From contig NC_087064.1 in the NCBI RefSeq assembly GCF_963678635.1, forward strand, positions 56,984,338 to 57,048,337: DNA of 64,000 nt, given 5' to 3'. The translations under genes were made by a program, and so were the position numbers. This DNA comes from Symsagittifera roscoffensis. Taxonomy: Eukaryota > Xenacoelomorpha > Acoela > Convolutidae. The notes below the pieces were generated by a model. That model was not told where the DNA came from and ran no database searches. It was given only the letters and a program-made list of their open reading frames with translations. Shown here piece after piece: positions 1 through 12,085 of this stretch (within the stretch, counting starts at the first letter, position 1; every line of letters begins with the position of its first letter).

Positions 1-3000
1 GTTAGCTTGTACTTGATTGATTTGCCTTTGATGTTTAGGTGTATTACTTCTGTGACGATTATTTGAATTATTATAGTTATTATTATTCCTATGTGGTGAT
101 TGGGAATCATTTCTATAACGATTATTATAACTTGGGTGTCGATTTTGTGAATTATTTCGCGATCTGTTTTGGTAATTATTGTTTTGTCTGTTATAGTTCG
201 ATCTATTATATGAGTTATTCCTTGATCGATTGTTCGGGTAATTCTGGTTTCGATTGTTTGAATAACTTCTGTTTCGATTATAGGAGTAGTTTCTATTCCT
301 ATTGTATGATGAATTTCGTGATTGGTTATTTGGATAATAGTTATTTCTTGATTGAGAATTAGATCTAGAAACAAATCGTTGTGTATTTGAATTTGATCTG
401 GAGTAGTTATTTCGACTATTCGGTCTATTGTAGTGATTTTGTGATGAATTATACGTGTTTCTTCGTTCTGGTGATCTTCCTCTATAACTTGAGTTATATG
501 GAGATTGATTTCTTGTATAGCTTGTATTGTTCGGGAGTGGTTTTCCTGAACTGTTGTTGCTGTATACATTTTTGTTTGGTAGATTTTGGTCTTTTTTCAT
601 GTATTGATGGAATGATTTATTTGGTTCTTTGTATTTTTGAGGTTTATTTTGACTATCTTGCTGTTTTTGTCTACATTCGGAAATACTATGTCCGTATCGT
701 CGGCAATAATTACACCATTTTTTGAAAGATGGTTTGCCTTTAAAGTTCGGGTTCTTTTCGTAAATATTGAGTATTTCAGTGATTTTTTCAACGAGATCTG
801 TTTCTGATTCTTGTATATTATTAATATTAGTGGGAGTCGTTTCAATTTTGTTAACGTATTGTAATTTCAAATTCTCCGTTTCTTCTAGTTTCATTGTGAT
901 TTCTGCTTGTTCTAGTTTGTCTACTAGTTTTCTAAAATCTAAATCGGGTTCTCGAATTGAAGAAGGATGGGATGCTCTCTTTTTTATTGCTATTTTCCTT
1001 AATTGTGGTGTTAAGGTCATCATTAAGATTTCTGTCATCTTTGTGTTTTTATAGTCATGTGTATTTAATGAATATGCTTTTCGAACTAGTGTTTCGATTC
1101 GTACTGCTATTTGCTTGATGGTTTCGTTTGGTAATCTGCGAATTTCATTACATAAAACTCTTTGTTGTTGTTTGTTTCTTTCGGAGTCAAACATTTTTGA
1201 AAATTCCTGTGTAAACCTTTTCCAGTTTGATTTTATTTCTAGAGGTAGTACTGAAAACCATTTTTGGGCTGCGCCATCTAAGGTTGTTTGTATCAACGCT
1301 GTGCGTCGATGTATCCAGTTTTGATGTAGTGGCGTGTTAATTGGTTCAGGTCCAATATTTAAAATTAAATTTGCTGTTACTGCATTTAAGTAATCTTCTA
1401 CAGAGTATTCAGGGTCTGTTCCTGTGAAAACCATTAAAGGTTTATTTGATGTTATTGATGATCCACCCATAAGGTATGGATTCATTGTCATTTGTAATGA
1501 TTCAGCTGCATTTGGCATTTGAGAAAAATTTGAAAGTTGGTTTCTTGTTATTTCATGTTGTTGGAGATAATATGGGAGTGGTATTTCATTTTGCATTTGT
1601 GATGCTTGATACGAGTGTGTAGTCATTGGATTTTGTTGTTGAATTGGTTGAAAAGATTGTATATTAATTGGATTTTGTTGTTGAATTGGTTGTTGATATT
1701 GTGCATCTATTGATTGTGGAGAAAAATTTCTATGATTTGTACGTGTTTTCTGTATTCCTTGTCTACGATATTCTTGAGTATTTGGTGCAAATATATCTGG
1801 TTGTAAGAAATCTTCATCTGAGGATAAATAATCCATTTGATAAGATGTTTGTTTTTTATTTTTATTTTGTTGAAAAAATGGGTAATTTTCACTGCGATCC
1901 TGTGGGGAATTTGGTTGAAAATTTTTGGAATTATATTGGCCGTTGGGTTATCCCAGTTTCGAGGTTTTGTATATTGATTAAAATTTCTTTGTGGTTGATA
2001 ATTTGTTTTTGATGGATGTGTATAATTATAATTATGGTCTGCAAAGTTGTTTCTAGTGAATGTTTTGCGTGTTTTTGATGGTATTGTCATGGGTTTGTAT
2101 GTTTGGTAATCCATATGTGAATATTTAGGGGCAACCGAAGGCTTAACGGTTGATTGTAAGGTTACCTGTGTTTGTGAAGGATTTGTATTTCTTGGTGTTG
2201 TTAAATTTGGGCGTATTGGTGAAATACTTTGTTGTGTAGTTGTTGTGTGTACAATTTCTTCATTTATGAAATGTGATGGTGTCTGGATATCTTGTTGAGT
2301 AAGGTTCCTAGTTCCGTTGAGGTTTTCATTGTGTATGACTGTAGAGTTTAAACTATTATTTTGTGTATCGGGTAAAAATGTATTATAGTTTAATGGTGTT
2401 GCATCTATTGTTAATGGTATTACTCTTACATAATCTCTTATGTAAGATATTGTACCTATTGCTTGACTTGAGATTGATTGTGGAAAGTTTATAAATGCGG
2501 GATGAGACCATTCGGGGTCCCAAACATAATCTGATTGTTCTGTGATAGCGGTATCATCGTTCGAATTTTGGGGTCTAAAATTTTTTCTTGCTTGTGCAAT
2601 TAAATCAATATTGTGTGTAAAATAATCTATTATGAACCATGCTAAAATTTTTTGTAAGTCGTGTTTGGTATGTTGTGAAACGTCGTCTTTCGTGAAATTT
2701 TCTTTAATGATGTTTAAATAACTAGAGAGTAGTGTGATTTCATGTCGTACTCTTAAATGTTTAGATGTTTCTGTCGGTGAGACATTTGTTAATGGGATTT
2801 CGTTTTCTAATATCGAAATATAACTATATATTATTGCGAAAACTTCATTGGTGAAAATGGAGTTTGCTCTTTGTGAGTTATGGTATTGGATGCTTTTTAT
2901 ATATTCTGAAAAAACTTTTGAAAATTCTAAATCAAGGTCGTCTGTTTGAATAGTGTATGTTCTATTATTATGGTTTGGGGAGGTGAATTCTATAGAGTAG

Positions 3001-3059
3001 ATTCCATATTTGTAGTCATTTTTTGAATCAATACGCTTCTTTGAACTTGTGGAATCAGT
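1..3059 (-). CDS. gag: LTR-retroelement Gag, partial (3' end off the left edge), one frameshift
   Basis: This Gag polyprotein would form the particle core of an LTR retroelement. Reading leftwards, one frame runs from about 3,059 to 1,947 and a second from about 1,947 to base 1, where it is still open, so one frameshift lies near 1,945. The N-terminal part is about 370 residues, helical and then Ser/Thr/Asn-rich, unusually long for a Ty3/gypsy Gag. A Gln-rich linker follows (about 1,560-1,900). The capsid-like block (about 900-1,500) contains AAQKWF and WKRF, typical of retrotransposon gag domains. A CCHC zinc knuckle (CNYC, then His and Cys, spacing CX2CX4HX4C) lies at 673-714. The tail to base 1 is a basic repeat of Ser, Arg, Asn and Tyr. 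The first ATG (about 3,021) is followed almost at once by a stop, so the start also looks damaged. Protease and pol would lie left of the window. Gag identity is seen in the motifs; the Ty3/gypsy-like assignment is inference. Confidence 0.85.
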
Positions 3060-3888
3060 TTAGAACAATCCAGCTTCAATATAATGTAGTCTCTTAACCT
3101 CTACTCTGCATTAGTTTTAGTAGTTTGAATTAGGCTCACAATTAGTAGATTTACTTCAATCGACAGCTAAGTAATTTTCAGTTACAGTAAAAAAAAAGTT
3201 GAACAAAGAGACAAAACTTGACTGTAGGGCATAAACAGGAGGGGATTTTGAGATTCGCCACCCTAGCCAACCAGAGGTACTATCTTACGACACTCAAGGC
3301 CTGGCTGATTGACCCTGAAATTTTTTAAAAATACTAATAATTCGGCAACTTTTCTATCAACCATTTAAAATTTAATATTTTTTTACAAAAAGTTTTTAGT
3401 TTTTGAAACATTTGATTTATACACAAGGAAAAGCATACGCTCTGATTTCGCTCGATTCTTCATGAACAACCTCTGTTGGGCACATTTTTGGATTTTTCAA
3501 AAAGATTCTGAAAAGTTTGTCGATCTGTTTTTAGATCGAACAAATTTTTGAGATCAAGCGACTTAAAAATAAAAAAAAACTCTTTTGACGTTGGTCGGAC
3601 AAAATTGGCAAGCAAAATTGGAAGTGAATCGGAAAGTAAAAACTGCAAACCAACTTTTCTCGAAGAAATAACTGAAAAAATTGTCGACGATTTTAACTCT
3701 TGTTTGAATCATGACTAAAAGAGTTTCGCTTAGATATATTATCCGAGCCGAGTTCATCTGAAGATTATTTGTGCTACCTGATTTTTATGGAAATATTCTA
3801 ACAGTTTGAATAAATTAAGGCACGTTAGACTACAAGTACCTTCTCAGGTAGTGGCCTGAACAAAAGTGAAAAGAAAACATCAAATTTT
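3060..3888. other. Noncoding stretch between gag and the transporter gene
   Basis: No gene is visible. The first 200 bases could be the 5' untranslated region of the gag element, but I could not identify a paired LTR or a convincing primer-binding site. The composition changes from the T/G-rich plus strand of the element to ordinary AT-rich sequence with A and T runs, so the element may be truncated here. Confidence 0.4.
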
Positions 3889-3966
3889 GGATGGTTATCG
3901 TGATGTGAGTATATGGATGGGTATCGTGATCTGAGTATATGAATGGGTATCGTGATGTGAGTATAC
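3889..3966. repeat. Minisatellite, three 26-bp units
   Basis: Three consecutive 26-bp units begin at 3,889, 3,915 and 3,941. They share GGTATCGTGATNTGAGTATA with one or two differences per unit. The array sits about 130 bp upstream of the transporter start codon, so it could lie in its promoter. Confidence 0.85.
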
Positions 3967-4039
3967 ATGTTTGCGCGACTGCGGCGGTGAGCATTTTGCG
4001 AGTTGTCTTTTAATCCGAGTTGTCTTTCATTGCGATTTG

Positions 4040-4080
4040 TCGCATGACGTCGTGATGTACCAGTCGTCTGAACTATATAG
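4040..4080 (+). promoter_or_regulatory. Possible promoter of the transporter gene
   Basis: A GC-richer patch contains TGACGTCG, close to a cAMP-response element, followed by CTATATAG about 20 bp before the start codon region. Both motifs are seen in the sequence; promoter function is inferred from position only. A TTACAG just before the ATG could instead be a splice acceptor from an unseen 5' exon. Confidence 0.25.
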
Positions 4081-4097
4081 AAATTGATAGTTACAGT

Positions 4098-6587
4098 ATG
4101 AAGAATATTGTTGGCTTTTTACTTGCCATGTCTCTTTACTTGAGTCTTGGTTTCAGTGATTCATTCTGGCCCCCCTTCTTACCCACAGAATACCGGCACT
4201 TAGGAAGAGATCGTCAAAATTAAATAAACAGCAAAAATAAACTCGACTAATTGGACGTGAAGTGGTAAGTATTTCCGGACCTCTATAAGAACTTTGATGA
4301 ATCGAGTCAGGGGTGGTTTTATTTGACCGCTCGCCGCTCAAAGGGTCCCTTTTTCAAAACTACTTTACAATGGGCGAGCAATTTTTCCGTCAAAACCTTC
4401 CAAAAAACGCCCAAAAACGGCATGTTTGAACTTTTTTTCAAAAAAATTCTTGGATTGCAGAAATTTTGCAAAATATGGTCTTTTTTATGTTTTAAAAAAG
4501 CTCCGAAAATTATTTTGGGCAAACAAAAAAAGTCGATATACATTTTCTTGAAAATCCGGGTGGCACAAATTTATTCAGCTTTTCTACCAGCGTGGAAAAA
4601 TTGGTTGAAGGGGCAGAGCTGAGCCTCTCATATTTTAACGCTGGTTTTTCCCCTTCTGGGAAAATAGTCAAAGGTGTCTGAAGCAAATTTATTTTCGGAC
4701 AATCGGTTGTTATCTGAAGCATAGGCTAGCCCTTGGCAGCAACAATAATACGTCCTTGCAGGGAGGATCTAGGATTTTCTTGAGGGGGGGGGGGGGGAGC
4801 ATTTTCAAAAGGTTTAAGATAGTTTGCTTGACTTTTTTATATCAAAAAAACCTCATTTGCCAAAATTTTCTGAGCCGCAAGAAAATTCTTGAAAAACGGT
4901 CCACAAGCACGCTCCATACCCCCTCCTTCTCCCCCTTCTCGAAAGCACACTAAAATTTTTTTGACGCGTACGCTTCTCCCTCAAAATTAGTTTATATTGG
5001 CACTTGGCACCGAAAGCATTTTCAGACAATTTTTGAGTTGTTCAGTTGGAAACTGATGTCATAACTCAGTAAGAAAAGGTGGCTTTTAGGTGGTGACTAG
5101 CTGAGGGGGGGGGGAATAGTCAAAGGTGACTGAAGCAAATTTCTTTTCGGACAATCGGTTGTTATCTGAGGCATAGGCTTGCCCTTGGCAGCAACAATAA
5201 TACGTCCTTGCAGGGAGGATCTAGGATTTTGTTGACGGGGGGGGGGGGGGGGCATTTTCAAAAGGTTTAAGATAGTGCATCAATAGGTCGAACCCAAAAT
5301 ACATGTCCAAGCTCCCTGCTGGAATTTCGGCCCTTAAGCCCCTGTTTCACTTCCTGCGAACTTAATCTAACGCCTATATCGGCAATAATTAAACAATTTA
5401 CAGTTTAATTTGACTATCTCTGAAAATTAGGTCTGTCAATGTCAACGACTGGCTTCATCATTGCTTCAGTTCATGTAGCGTCCTTGACCACAAGTCTCCT
5501 TATAACGATCTTTGAACTAAAAGTTTCAAATAAGTTTTATTTCTGCTTGGGTTCTCTAGTCATAAGTATATCCAACTTAATTTTTGGTCAATTGATCAAA
5601 ATTTTTAATGCCGACGACGCCTTCATTGTCGCCGGCGTTCTAGCCAGAGTACTCAAGGGTGTCGGCTCGTCATTATTTTGGTGCTCTGGCTCGCCAATGC
5701 TTGTTACTATGTATCCGAACTGGACCGGGAAATTAATGAGTTGTATTTCTTTCTCCTTGGGCACCGGAATTATTCTTGGAGCTCCGATTGGCGGCTTTCT
5801 TTATTCAAAAGGAGGCTACATATTGCCGTTTACATTTTTCGGCTTAGTACAATTTCTGCTTACTGCGCTATTCTATATTGGATTTCCTACGAGTTCGAAC
5901 CAGTATCTCAATGATCAACAGTCCGAAACTTTTTCGGTAGCTTCATTAAGCAGAAAAGGAAGCTTTGTTAGATTTTTGACCACAAAAGGTGTACCTGGAG
6001 TTGTAATAACAAGTGCTTTAATTGCATCGACTTTTGGGTTTTTATTCGCGTCATTTGCAGATTATTTACGTGATGAATTTGGAACAAACAGCTCCGAAGC
6101 TGGCGCTTTTTTTCTTGCCTTCACTGTTTCCCGGGTAGCTTTTGTGCCCTTTTTTGGCATTTTATCAGACAAAGGCTATTCTATTTTAATTTTCAGCTTT
6201 GGAAATTTCTTATATATAATTGGGTTTACTCTTCTGGGCGTATCGAATCGGATCATTTTGTTACATAATTGGTTTTCGGTTGAATTCATGATTGGATTAC
6301 TCGGAATTAGTACTACTGCAACATTTGTTCCTTTCGTACCAATTATGCAATCGATTTTCATCGATAAATCTCAAACAGATAGGATATGTTTCAATAACAT
6401 AGCCGCAATTATGTATACTGTGTGTTTGGGACTTGGCTCGATGTTCGGAAGTTTTGTAATCAGTGGAGCTTTGAACGACCTTGTCGGATTTGAAACCACT
6501 TGTTTTCTGCAGTCACTTTCGTGTCTCGTTACAGGAAGTGTTGCAATATACCAACTCGTCATGGTAAACAACAGAAGAAAAAACTGA
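4098..6587 (+). CDS. SLC18B1-like MFS transporter (vesicular amine/polyamine transporter family), two exons
   Basis: This is a proton-coupled antiporter-type membrane protein. Human SLC18B1 loads polyamines into vesicles, but substrate and location here are inferred. Exon 1 (4,098-4,212) encodes 38 residues with TM1 and the FWPPFLPTE motif, matching the family's first helix and loop. Exon 2 (5,431-6,587) gives the remaining helices, including the family-like GTGIILGAPIGGFLY block, and ends in TGA. Splicing at GATC/GTCAAA and AAATTAG/GTCTG joins C to GT as an Arg codon and keeps frame, giving about 423 residues, normal for the family. The first in-frame ATG of exon 2 (5,439) lies at TM2, so it is not a likely start. 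The donor is weak, and a stop lies a few codons past it in the unspliced frame. The intron carries repeats. An AATAAA follows at 6,684. A 5' noncoding exon is possible. Confidence 0.85.
4663..5276. repeat. Two direct repeats of about 160 bp in the transporter intron, with poly-G tracts
   Basis: Copies at 4,663-4,823 and 5,114-5,276 are nearly identical. Both contain the word CAGGGAGGATCTAGGATTTT followed by a long G run and then a shared A/T-rich end. That word resembles the termini of the hAT MITE at 20,946, so these may be two MITE-end copies or one duplicated insertion. No matching second terminus was found. Confidence 0.8.
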
Positions 6588-6683
6588 GAAAATGTCGATG
6601 AAAAGGACGCAAAAGTTTTGCTACTTTCAATGGAATCTTAATATTTTTTCAATTCTGCTTCGTGGTACAAATTAAACTCTATA

Positions 6684-6689
6684 AATAAA
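6684..6689 (+). promoter_or_regulatory. Polyadenylation signal of the transporter gene
   Basis: AATAAA lies about 100 bp after the stop codon in AT-rich sequence. It is the first canonical hexamer downstream of the coding region. Confidence 0.6.
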
Positions 6690-6841
6690 CTGGAAAACTT
6701 TTGACTTCATATTCTTTTTTTATTTGAAGCTTTAACTGAATTAAAAATAAAGTTTTGCAAACTTAAATTTGAAAAGTTATCAAAAATTTGAATACGCCGT
6801 AAGTTCTCGTACTTTGTATTTTGTTTAGTTTCAGAGAAAAA

Positions 6842-6990
6842 GGATCTTGTTATGTGCCCCCTCCCCCTATGGTACCTTGTAAGAATCTCTCTCATTTTAA
6901 CAAAATTTGAACAGTCAATCATGTATGAGTTTTGTACCTTGTTACAAATTTCCACCACCTTTGCAAAGGGGGGAGGAGTTAACAAGATCC
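6842..6990. repeat. Foldback element of about 150 bp
   Basis: GGATCTTGTTA at 6,842-6,852 is matched in inverted orientation at 6,980-6,990, and each arm continues into a C-rich or G-rich run that can also pair imperfectly. The interior has no ORF. It looks like a small MITE or foldback; no clear target-site duplication was seen. Confidence 0.5.
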
Positions 6991-7093
6991 GATAAAAAAA
7001 GGCCCAAGTCAAGGTTCCATCAAAATTATTTCCATACTTTTTTTTAGAATTTTAAAAAACCATTTTGCTAAGCGCTGAAACAATTTTTATACA

Positions 7094-8750
7094 AAAAGTT
7101 TGTTCTTCCAGGTAGAATTAGTCCTGGTGTTGTAATGGCAGTTTTTGCTTGTCTAGAGCCGTCTTAGCTGCGCGGATTGTTTTTTTTTCTGGCAAAAGTC
7201 CAAGCAGGGCAGAAGTAATACAAGGCGCTAAAACGATAAGCCTCGGCTAGAAATACCCGTACGATTGATCTAGTGTCAATAGGTTTATGTAATCTAGTAT
7301 CCGGATGTTGAAATTCAAAAACTATGATTGTTACTCTAACATTTTGCCATAACCGCTGATTTGCTTGTGTTTTAGTTTTATTCAAAACTTTTTTTATTTT
7401 GCAATTCGGTTGCTTCTTTTACAGTTTGTTATCGGCACAGCAATTGCTAACATTTTTCAGCTCTGACTGCATTTTGTAAAAGAAGCACAATTCTGAGAGC
7501 CAATTATTGTTGTATCATCTGTAAACAAGGTAAGGTGCTCTTGGCTGACGGCAAATAATTAAGGCATAAACGATTTAAAAAAACTGCTTCAAAAATGATT
7601 ATGTTACACCAGTTGGTTTTATTAGTACCACCAGACATTTTGTTTTGTAGCCTCATGAAAGTTAAAATTTTTTGTTATTAATCCTTTCTGAATTAATGGA
7701 TTATAAAACCAAATAGTGAATTATTTTTTTTGTCAACTTCTATTAAACCAATCAATTTTACAAAATTTTTGTTTTTCCAGGTAGAGTTAGTATTGGTGTT
7801 GTACTGGCAATTTTTGCTTGCCTAGGGCCGTCTTAGCTGCGCAGATTGTTTTTTTTTTACAAAAATTCAAACAGGGCATAAGTAAAACAAGGCGATAAAA
7901 CGATGTATTGATATGCCTAGGCTTCGCATAGCCCTTGCCTGCCTCGGAATGATTTGTTTTCAGAAAAAAAAGCCCTCTTTTCTGTATGAGATTAGTGGTA
8001 ATAACCTTTATTAAGGGCATTTGAAATTTTATAGTAAAGTTTTCAACCGCTTCTACACTACAAATCTACCAGAAAACATGCAAAAACTATACAGCTTAGC
8101 AAGCCATGGCTCTGAATAACTTTGGACGTTTGCCACATAATATCTGACACGATTCGCGCGAATAAAAAAACCTAAAACATTGCTGTTATCTTTAAAAAAG
8201 CAAGGAATAATTTTTTTGAAACCTTAGTGCAGTTGATCTACAGTCAATGAGTTTTGTTTATGTTATCTAGTATCCGGACGTTGAAATTCAAAAACTATGA
8301 TTGCTACTCTAACATTTTGCATGACTGTTGATTTGCTTGTGCTTTACTTTTAAGGTTTTCGAAACTTCTTTATTTTGCGTTTCGGTTGCTTCTCTAACAG
8401 TTCCTATTAGCACAACAATTTCTAACCTTTTTCAGCTGACTGGATATTGTAAAATAAGCACAATTCTGAGAACCAATTAATGTTGTATCATCTGTAAACA
8501 AATTAACGTGCTGTTGGCCGACGGCAAATAATTAAGGCATAAACGATTTTAAAAAAGCTGCTTTAAAAATGATTCTGTTACATCAGTTGGTTTTACTTGT
8601 TTCACCAGACATTTTAAAACAGACGAATCAAAAATGAATTATCTAGGACTTTAATTTTTTTTTCGAATCGGTGGATTATACACCAAACCAAATAGTGATT
8701 TTATTTTTCATTTTTTTTTGTTAATTTTTGTTGAGCCAATCGTTTTATTT
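7094..8750. repeat. Tandem segmental duplication, two diverged copies
   Basis: Copy 1 (about 7,094-7,763) and copy 2 (about 7,764-8,750) share order and sequence throughout. Both have a TTCCAGGTAGARTTAGT start, a GCCGTCTTAGCTGCGC block, a TCTAGTATCCGG block and a GACGGCAAATAATTAAGGC block. Copy 2 has roughly 300 extra bases at 7,905-8,220. No coding frame is conserved between copies. Confidence 0.75.
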
Positions 8751-10338
8751 CTGCTAGTTCATGACGACCATTCATTTCTCGAAGAAATTTAACAAACAAC
8801 CCAAAAACAATTTAATTTAAAAAAATTCCGTCCGGCCTAGAAATTGTAACTTAATTTTGGGGCTCGGCAGAGCTATAAATGTTCAAAAAAAGCTGACATA
8901 ATAAAATCGACAACTTGTCTCAAAAATTTGCACACACGTAAACGTTTTCCCGCGAGCACCACTGGAGCTGAAAAAATTCGCATTTTAAAGCTTGAAGAGA
9001 AGTTTGTGGAGGTAATGTGACTCCCATTTATCGTGTTAAAAAAACGATTTGAGAAACTTGTAAAACAGCATCTATTCATGTATTCAAGCTTTGCGCAACA
9101 TGTATTCTTTCATATTTTGTACTTTTGTGCTTAAATGTTTTGCGGATTTAGAGGGATGTGGCTCTTTAGTTTTGCCTTTGTTCAAAAATTTCTTTGCTAC
9201 GCACAAAGACCTCTAAAAAGGACTGTAAAAATGCTTCCGCAAAAAATTCTGGAAAATTTTCTTCATTGTTTTTTATTTATTTTTGTTTTCATTTTTTCAG
9301 GAAAAGGGTTATCGAATATACCTAGTCGTTATTACCATCAAACATATCCAAGTCTTAAGATTTCGTTTAGATATTCTCATCACACCAATTGAAAGCAAAC
9401 AACTTTTCGAAAAAAACTTTTTTTTATTAGTGTGATTGAAAAATTCTGTGCTTCTGCGCAGCAACTGGCCTTTTTTATAGGATTTGAAAATAATGTTCTC
9501 AGTTTCGAACAAAAATTTTTGTTTTTCAAATTCATTTACGGGGAAATTTCTCAAGGGCAACAATCTTTCCCAATCTGATTTAACGCTCTTCTCATTATCA
9601 AACTTATTATATTTTGTATCACCTTAAATTAAAAGCTCCAATTGAAAGTAATGTAATATTGAGTCCAAAGGTGATTGGTGGGAACTAATTTGTAGAGATT
9701 TTTGAAAAAAAAAACACTCGGCATTCAGTGTAGTATCATAATGAAGACCTATGGCTTGTGATTCAGAGTCACAAAAACTTCTATTACGTTGATTTTACAT
9801 GTAGCAGCAGTGCGAAAAACAGCAACCGTCAAACCTTAGAATAAACATACCAGATCAAAGCATTTGATAAATCCTATTATAAATGAGAATAATAGATAAA
9901 GACTAACGAATAAAAAAAGATTTTAACATAGTGTGTTATAAAAAAAAGTTATTTCTCCAGATGACTAGTAGTAACAATCCTTTAAGCATCCGACTGAAAC
10001 TTCTATCTTAATTCAGCTTCCATTTTTTGTTTATTCATAGTTACCAATTTTTTTTTCTAAAAATCAAATTACTTACCAATGATGAACTATTTAGTAAAGC
10101 GATTGTTCTGATTATTGAATTGTTTGTCAGGAAATCTCAGTGACTCAGTGGAATGATGTTGATAACGATTATAATCTCGCAAAAACATTGTTCCTTGTAG
10201 ATTTAATGAGTCTAGGGAATTTTGAAGTAGTTCTAGATTTCTACAAAGTGTGAGGTGTAATGATAAAAAACTTTACTGTGAAGAGACCCACAAAGATCTA
10301 TTTCAATCGCCTGAATCAAACCAGCTTTTCTGGAACCT
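8751..10338. other. Noncoding AT-rich sequence
   Basis: I see no gene or defined repeat here, only AT-rich sequence with A and T runs. The short ORFs are not supported by splice sites or recognisable motifs. Confidence 0.4.
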
Positions 10339-10440
10339 TATATAAAATTTCCTGGCGTTTCGATCGACACTCTAAATGGTTCTCAATTTGCGTTTGACCA
10401 ACTCGGCTAAAAAAATTTTTTTCAAGAACCTCCACCAGGG
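10339..10440 (+). promoter_or_regulatory. TATA box and possible first exon
   Basis: TATATAAAA at 10,339 is followed by an ATG at 10,376 that opens 21 codons up to CACCAGG/GTAATG, a good donor. Its phase does not fit the next exon-like segment at 10,672 without an intervening exon, so linkage is uncertain. Confidence 0.25.
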
Positions 10441-10671
10441 TAATGCACAATTTGAAGCGAAAAGTTCAAACCGATTTTCAAATCAAGTAAGCTTATTAAA
10501 ACCGTTGTTAACGCAACCTGACCTAAACTTCTTTACACGACAATCGACTTTAGATAAATCTGTTAAAATTGCCACGAAATTGATATTTCCGTTATAATTT
10601 GAGGTTTGAAGTCTACATATGCATCAAGAATTGGCATTTTATTGTTTTTTATCTGCAATAACGATTTCCAG

Positions 10672-10791
10672 TGTTATATTTTCCATATTATTTGTCATAA
10701 TGGAGTTCCCTCGTCGAGAGCAATAATAATGACAAATGGATCTCCCATGCTTATAATTGGCATAAGTAGCAATCAGGCAACAATTGTGAAG
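10672..10791 (+). CDS. Candidate internal exon, 40 codons, unrecognised
   Basis: The segment is bounded by a TTTCCAG acceptor and an AAG/GTATGAG donor and is open in one frame for exactly 40 codons, both boundaries in phase 0. It encodes a hydrophobic, ordered-looking peptide containing GVPSSRAIIMTNGSP. It could join the exon-like segment at 12,086, which starts in the same phase. I do not recognise the product. A chance ORF with fortuitous splice sites is the alternative. Confidence 0.35.
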
Positions 10792-10799
10792 GTATGAGT

Positions 10800-11740
10800 A
10801 AATGATTTGAGCCCTGTTTAAGTTTTATCTCCAAAGTGCTTCTCAAAAACATTCTGGTCTAATTGAACAGTTGCGTGGCCTTATCAAAATATTCAATCTT
10901 TTTGAGAGTTTATCACAAAAATCTGGTCGTGAATTCGAGTGGCAATTATCCGGACAATTTTTGGACAGTTTTCGGAATGTTTTAATTAGGAACCAAATGA
11001 CCTGGAAATTTTTGCTTTTTGGACAGTTTTTTCTGGGACATAAATGTCGGGGACACAAATGTCCAGACATGTGAAAAATTAGTCAAATACTTATTTAATG
11101 GAATAATGTTTGGCTATTGTCTCTCGAAAACAGGTAATTTATTTCAAAAAAAATTCTAATACCCTTACTTCAAAAACTCTTAATAGGCGGATTTGTTGGC
11201 TGCAATTCTAATCATTTAGAAAAAGCGACAAAGTTTCAAATATTTCAAAAAAAAAATTAGATTTTATTTTTGTCAAGCTGACTGCTGCAATTGAAATTTT
11301 CTGTGCTATTTGAAAAACAATCGAATACCTAGTCTGCTATTGGTTTTTATATATTAGTGAAATAAGTTCCTTCAAGTTACTGCTGCCCAAATTTCTTTGT
11401 TTGCTGATCCATGTTTGCTGAGAATAAACACTTTGCGCCGTACAGAAACAATGAAGTCAGACTTGGAAAAAAATCATAAAAAGAAGATCCAATTACACCA
11501 CTGAAAATTGCTCAACACCAACAACGAAAACTGTACCTCAATCAGAAAGCAAAGTGAGAGGACCTTTTTATTTAAAATGTCGAAATATTAAGTAAACACC
11601 TCGACCAGGGATAAAAATAAATTTCTTTTTCTTTTTAAAAAGGACAGAAATTTGACAAAAAGTTATAATTGTGAACATAACTTGCCTGAGAAACGCAGTC
11701 TCAGCTCTTAAATATTCAGACCAGTTTTTCTGATCATGAG
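10800..11740. other. Noncoding stretch
   Basis: No supported gene. The part at about 10,950-11,075 has repeated GGACA and GTCCGGACA words and a short inverted repeat around GGACACAAATGTCC, suggesting an old repeat. Confidence 0.35.
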
Positions 11741-11744
11741 TAGT

Positions 11745-11940
11745 TTTTTTTATTATTAGCCCCCGCTCCTGTCCAACCGCGGGGGCCGCGGGGGAGAGAG
11801 ATGTCATCCATTTTGACGCAGCCGGTCCCACCCTGAGGAGGCGGATGACTTTGGGATCCCTCCAACCGTGACCGAAGTGGGATTCGAACGCATGGCCCTC
11901 GTGTTGAGAAACGTGTGCCTAACCGTGTGATTTATGATCA
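11745..11940 (-). mobile_element. tRNA-derived SINE
   Basis: On the minus strand a tRNA-like head has ACACGGTTAGGCACACG, an anticodon-arm-like stretch and then GCGTTCGAATCCCAC, a good RNA polymerase III B box. A GC-rich body follows, unlike its AT-rich surroundings, and it ends in an A-rich run near 11,745. The A box is degenerate and the head cannot form a proper tRNA cloverleaf, so it is a SINE and not a tRNA gene. The right boundary is approximate. Confidence 0.65.
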
Positions 11941-12085
11941 TGATTAGTCCCCCATTTTAGTGTAACCATTAGTAGATCATTGACTGAATAAGAGTAAGAA
12001 AACAAATTTACTTGAATAGAAGATTGCAACAAAATCCAAACAAAGCTTTTGAATCAAGGTAGTTCCTCAACCCCAGTAGAAACAG

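Noticed and set aside
381-725. Plus-strand ORFs over the left 2 kb
   Set aside because: They are shadows of the minus-strand Gag, whose zinc knuckle and capsid motifs fix the true strand.
11745-11940. Functional tRNA gene on the minus strand
   Set aside because: The B box is good, but the A box and acceptor stem are degenerate and a SINE-like body with A-rich tail follows.
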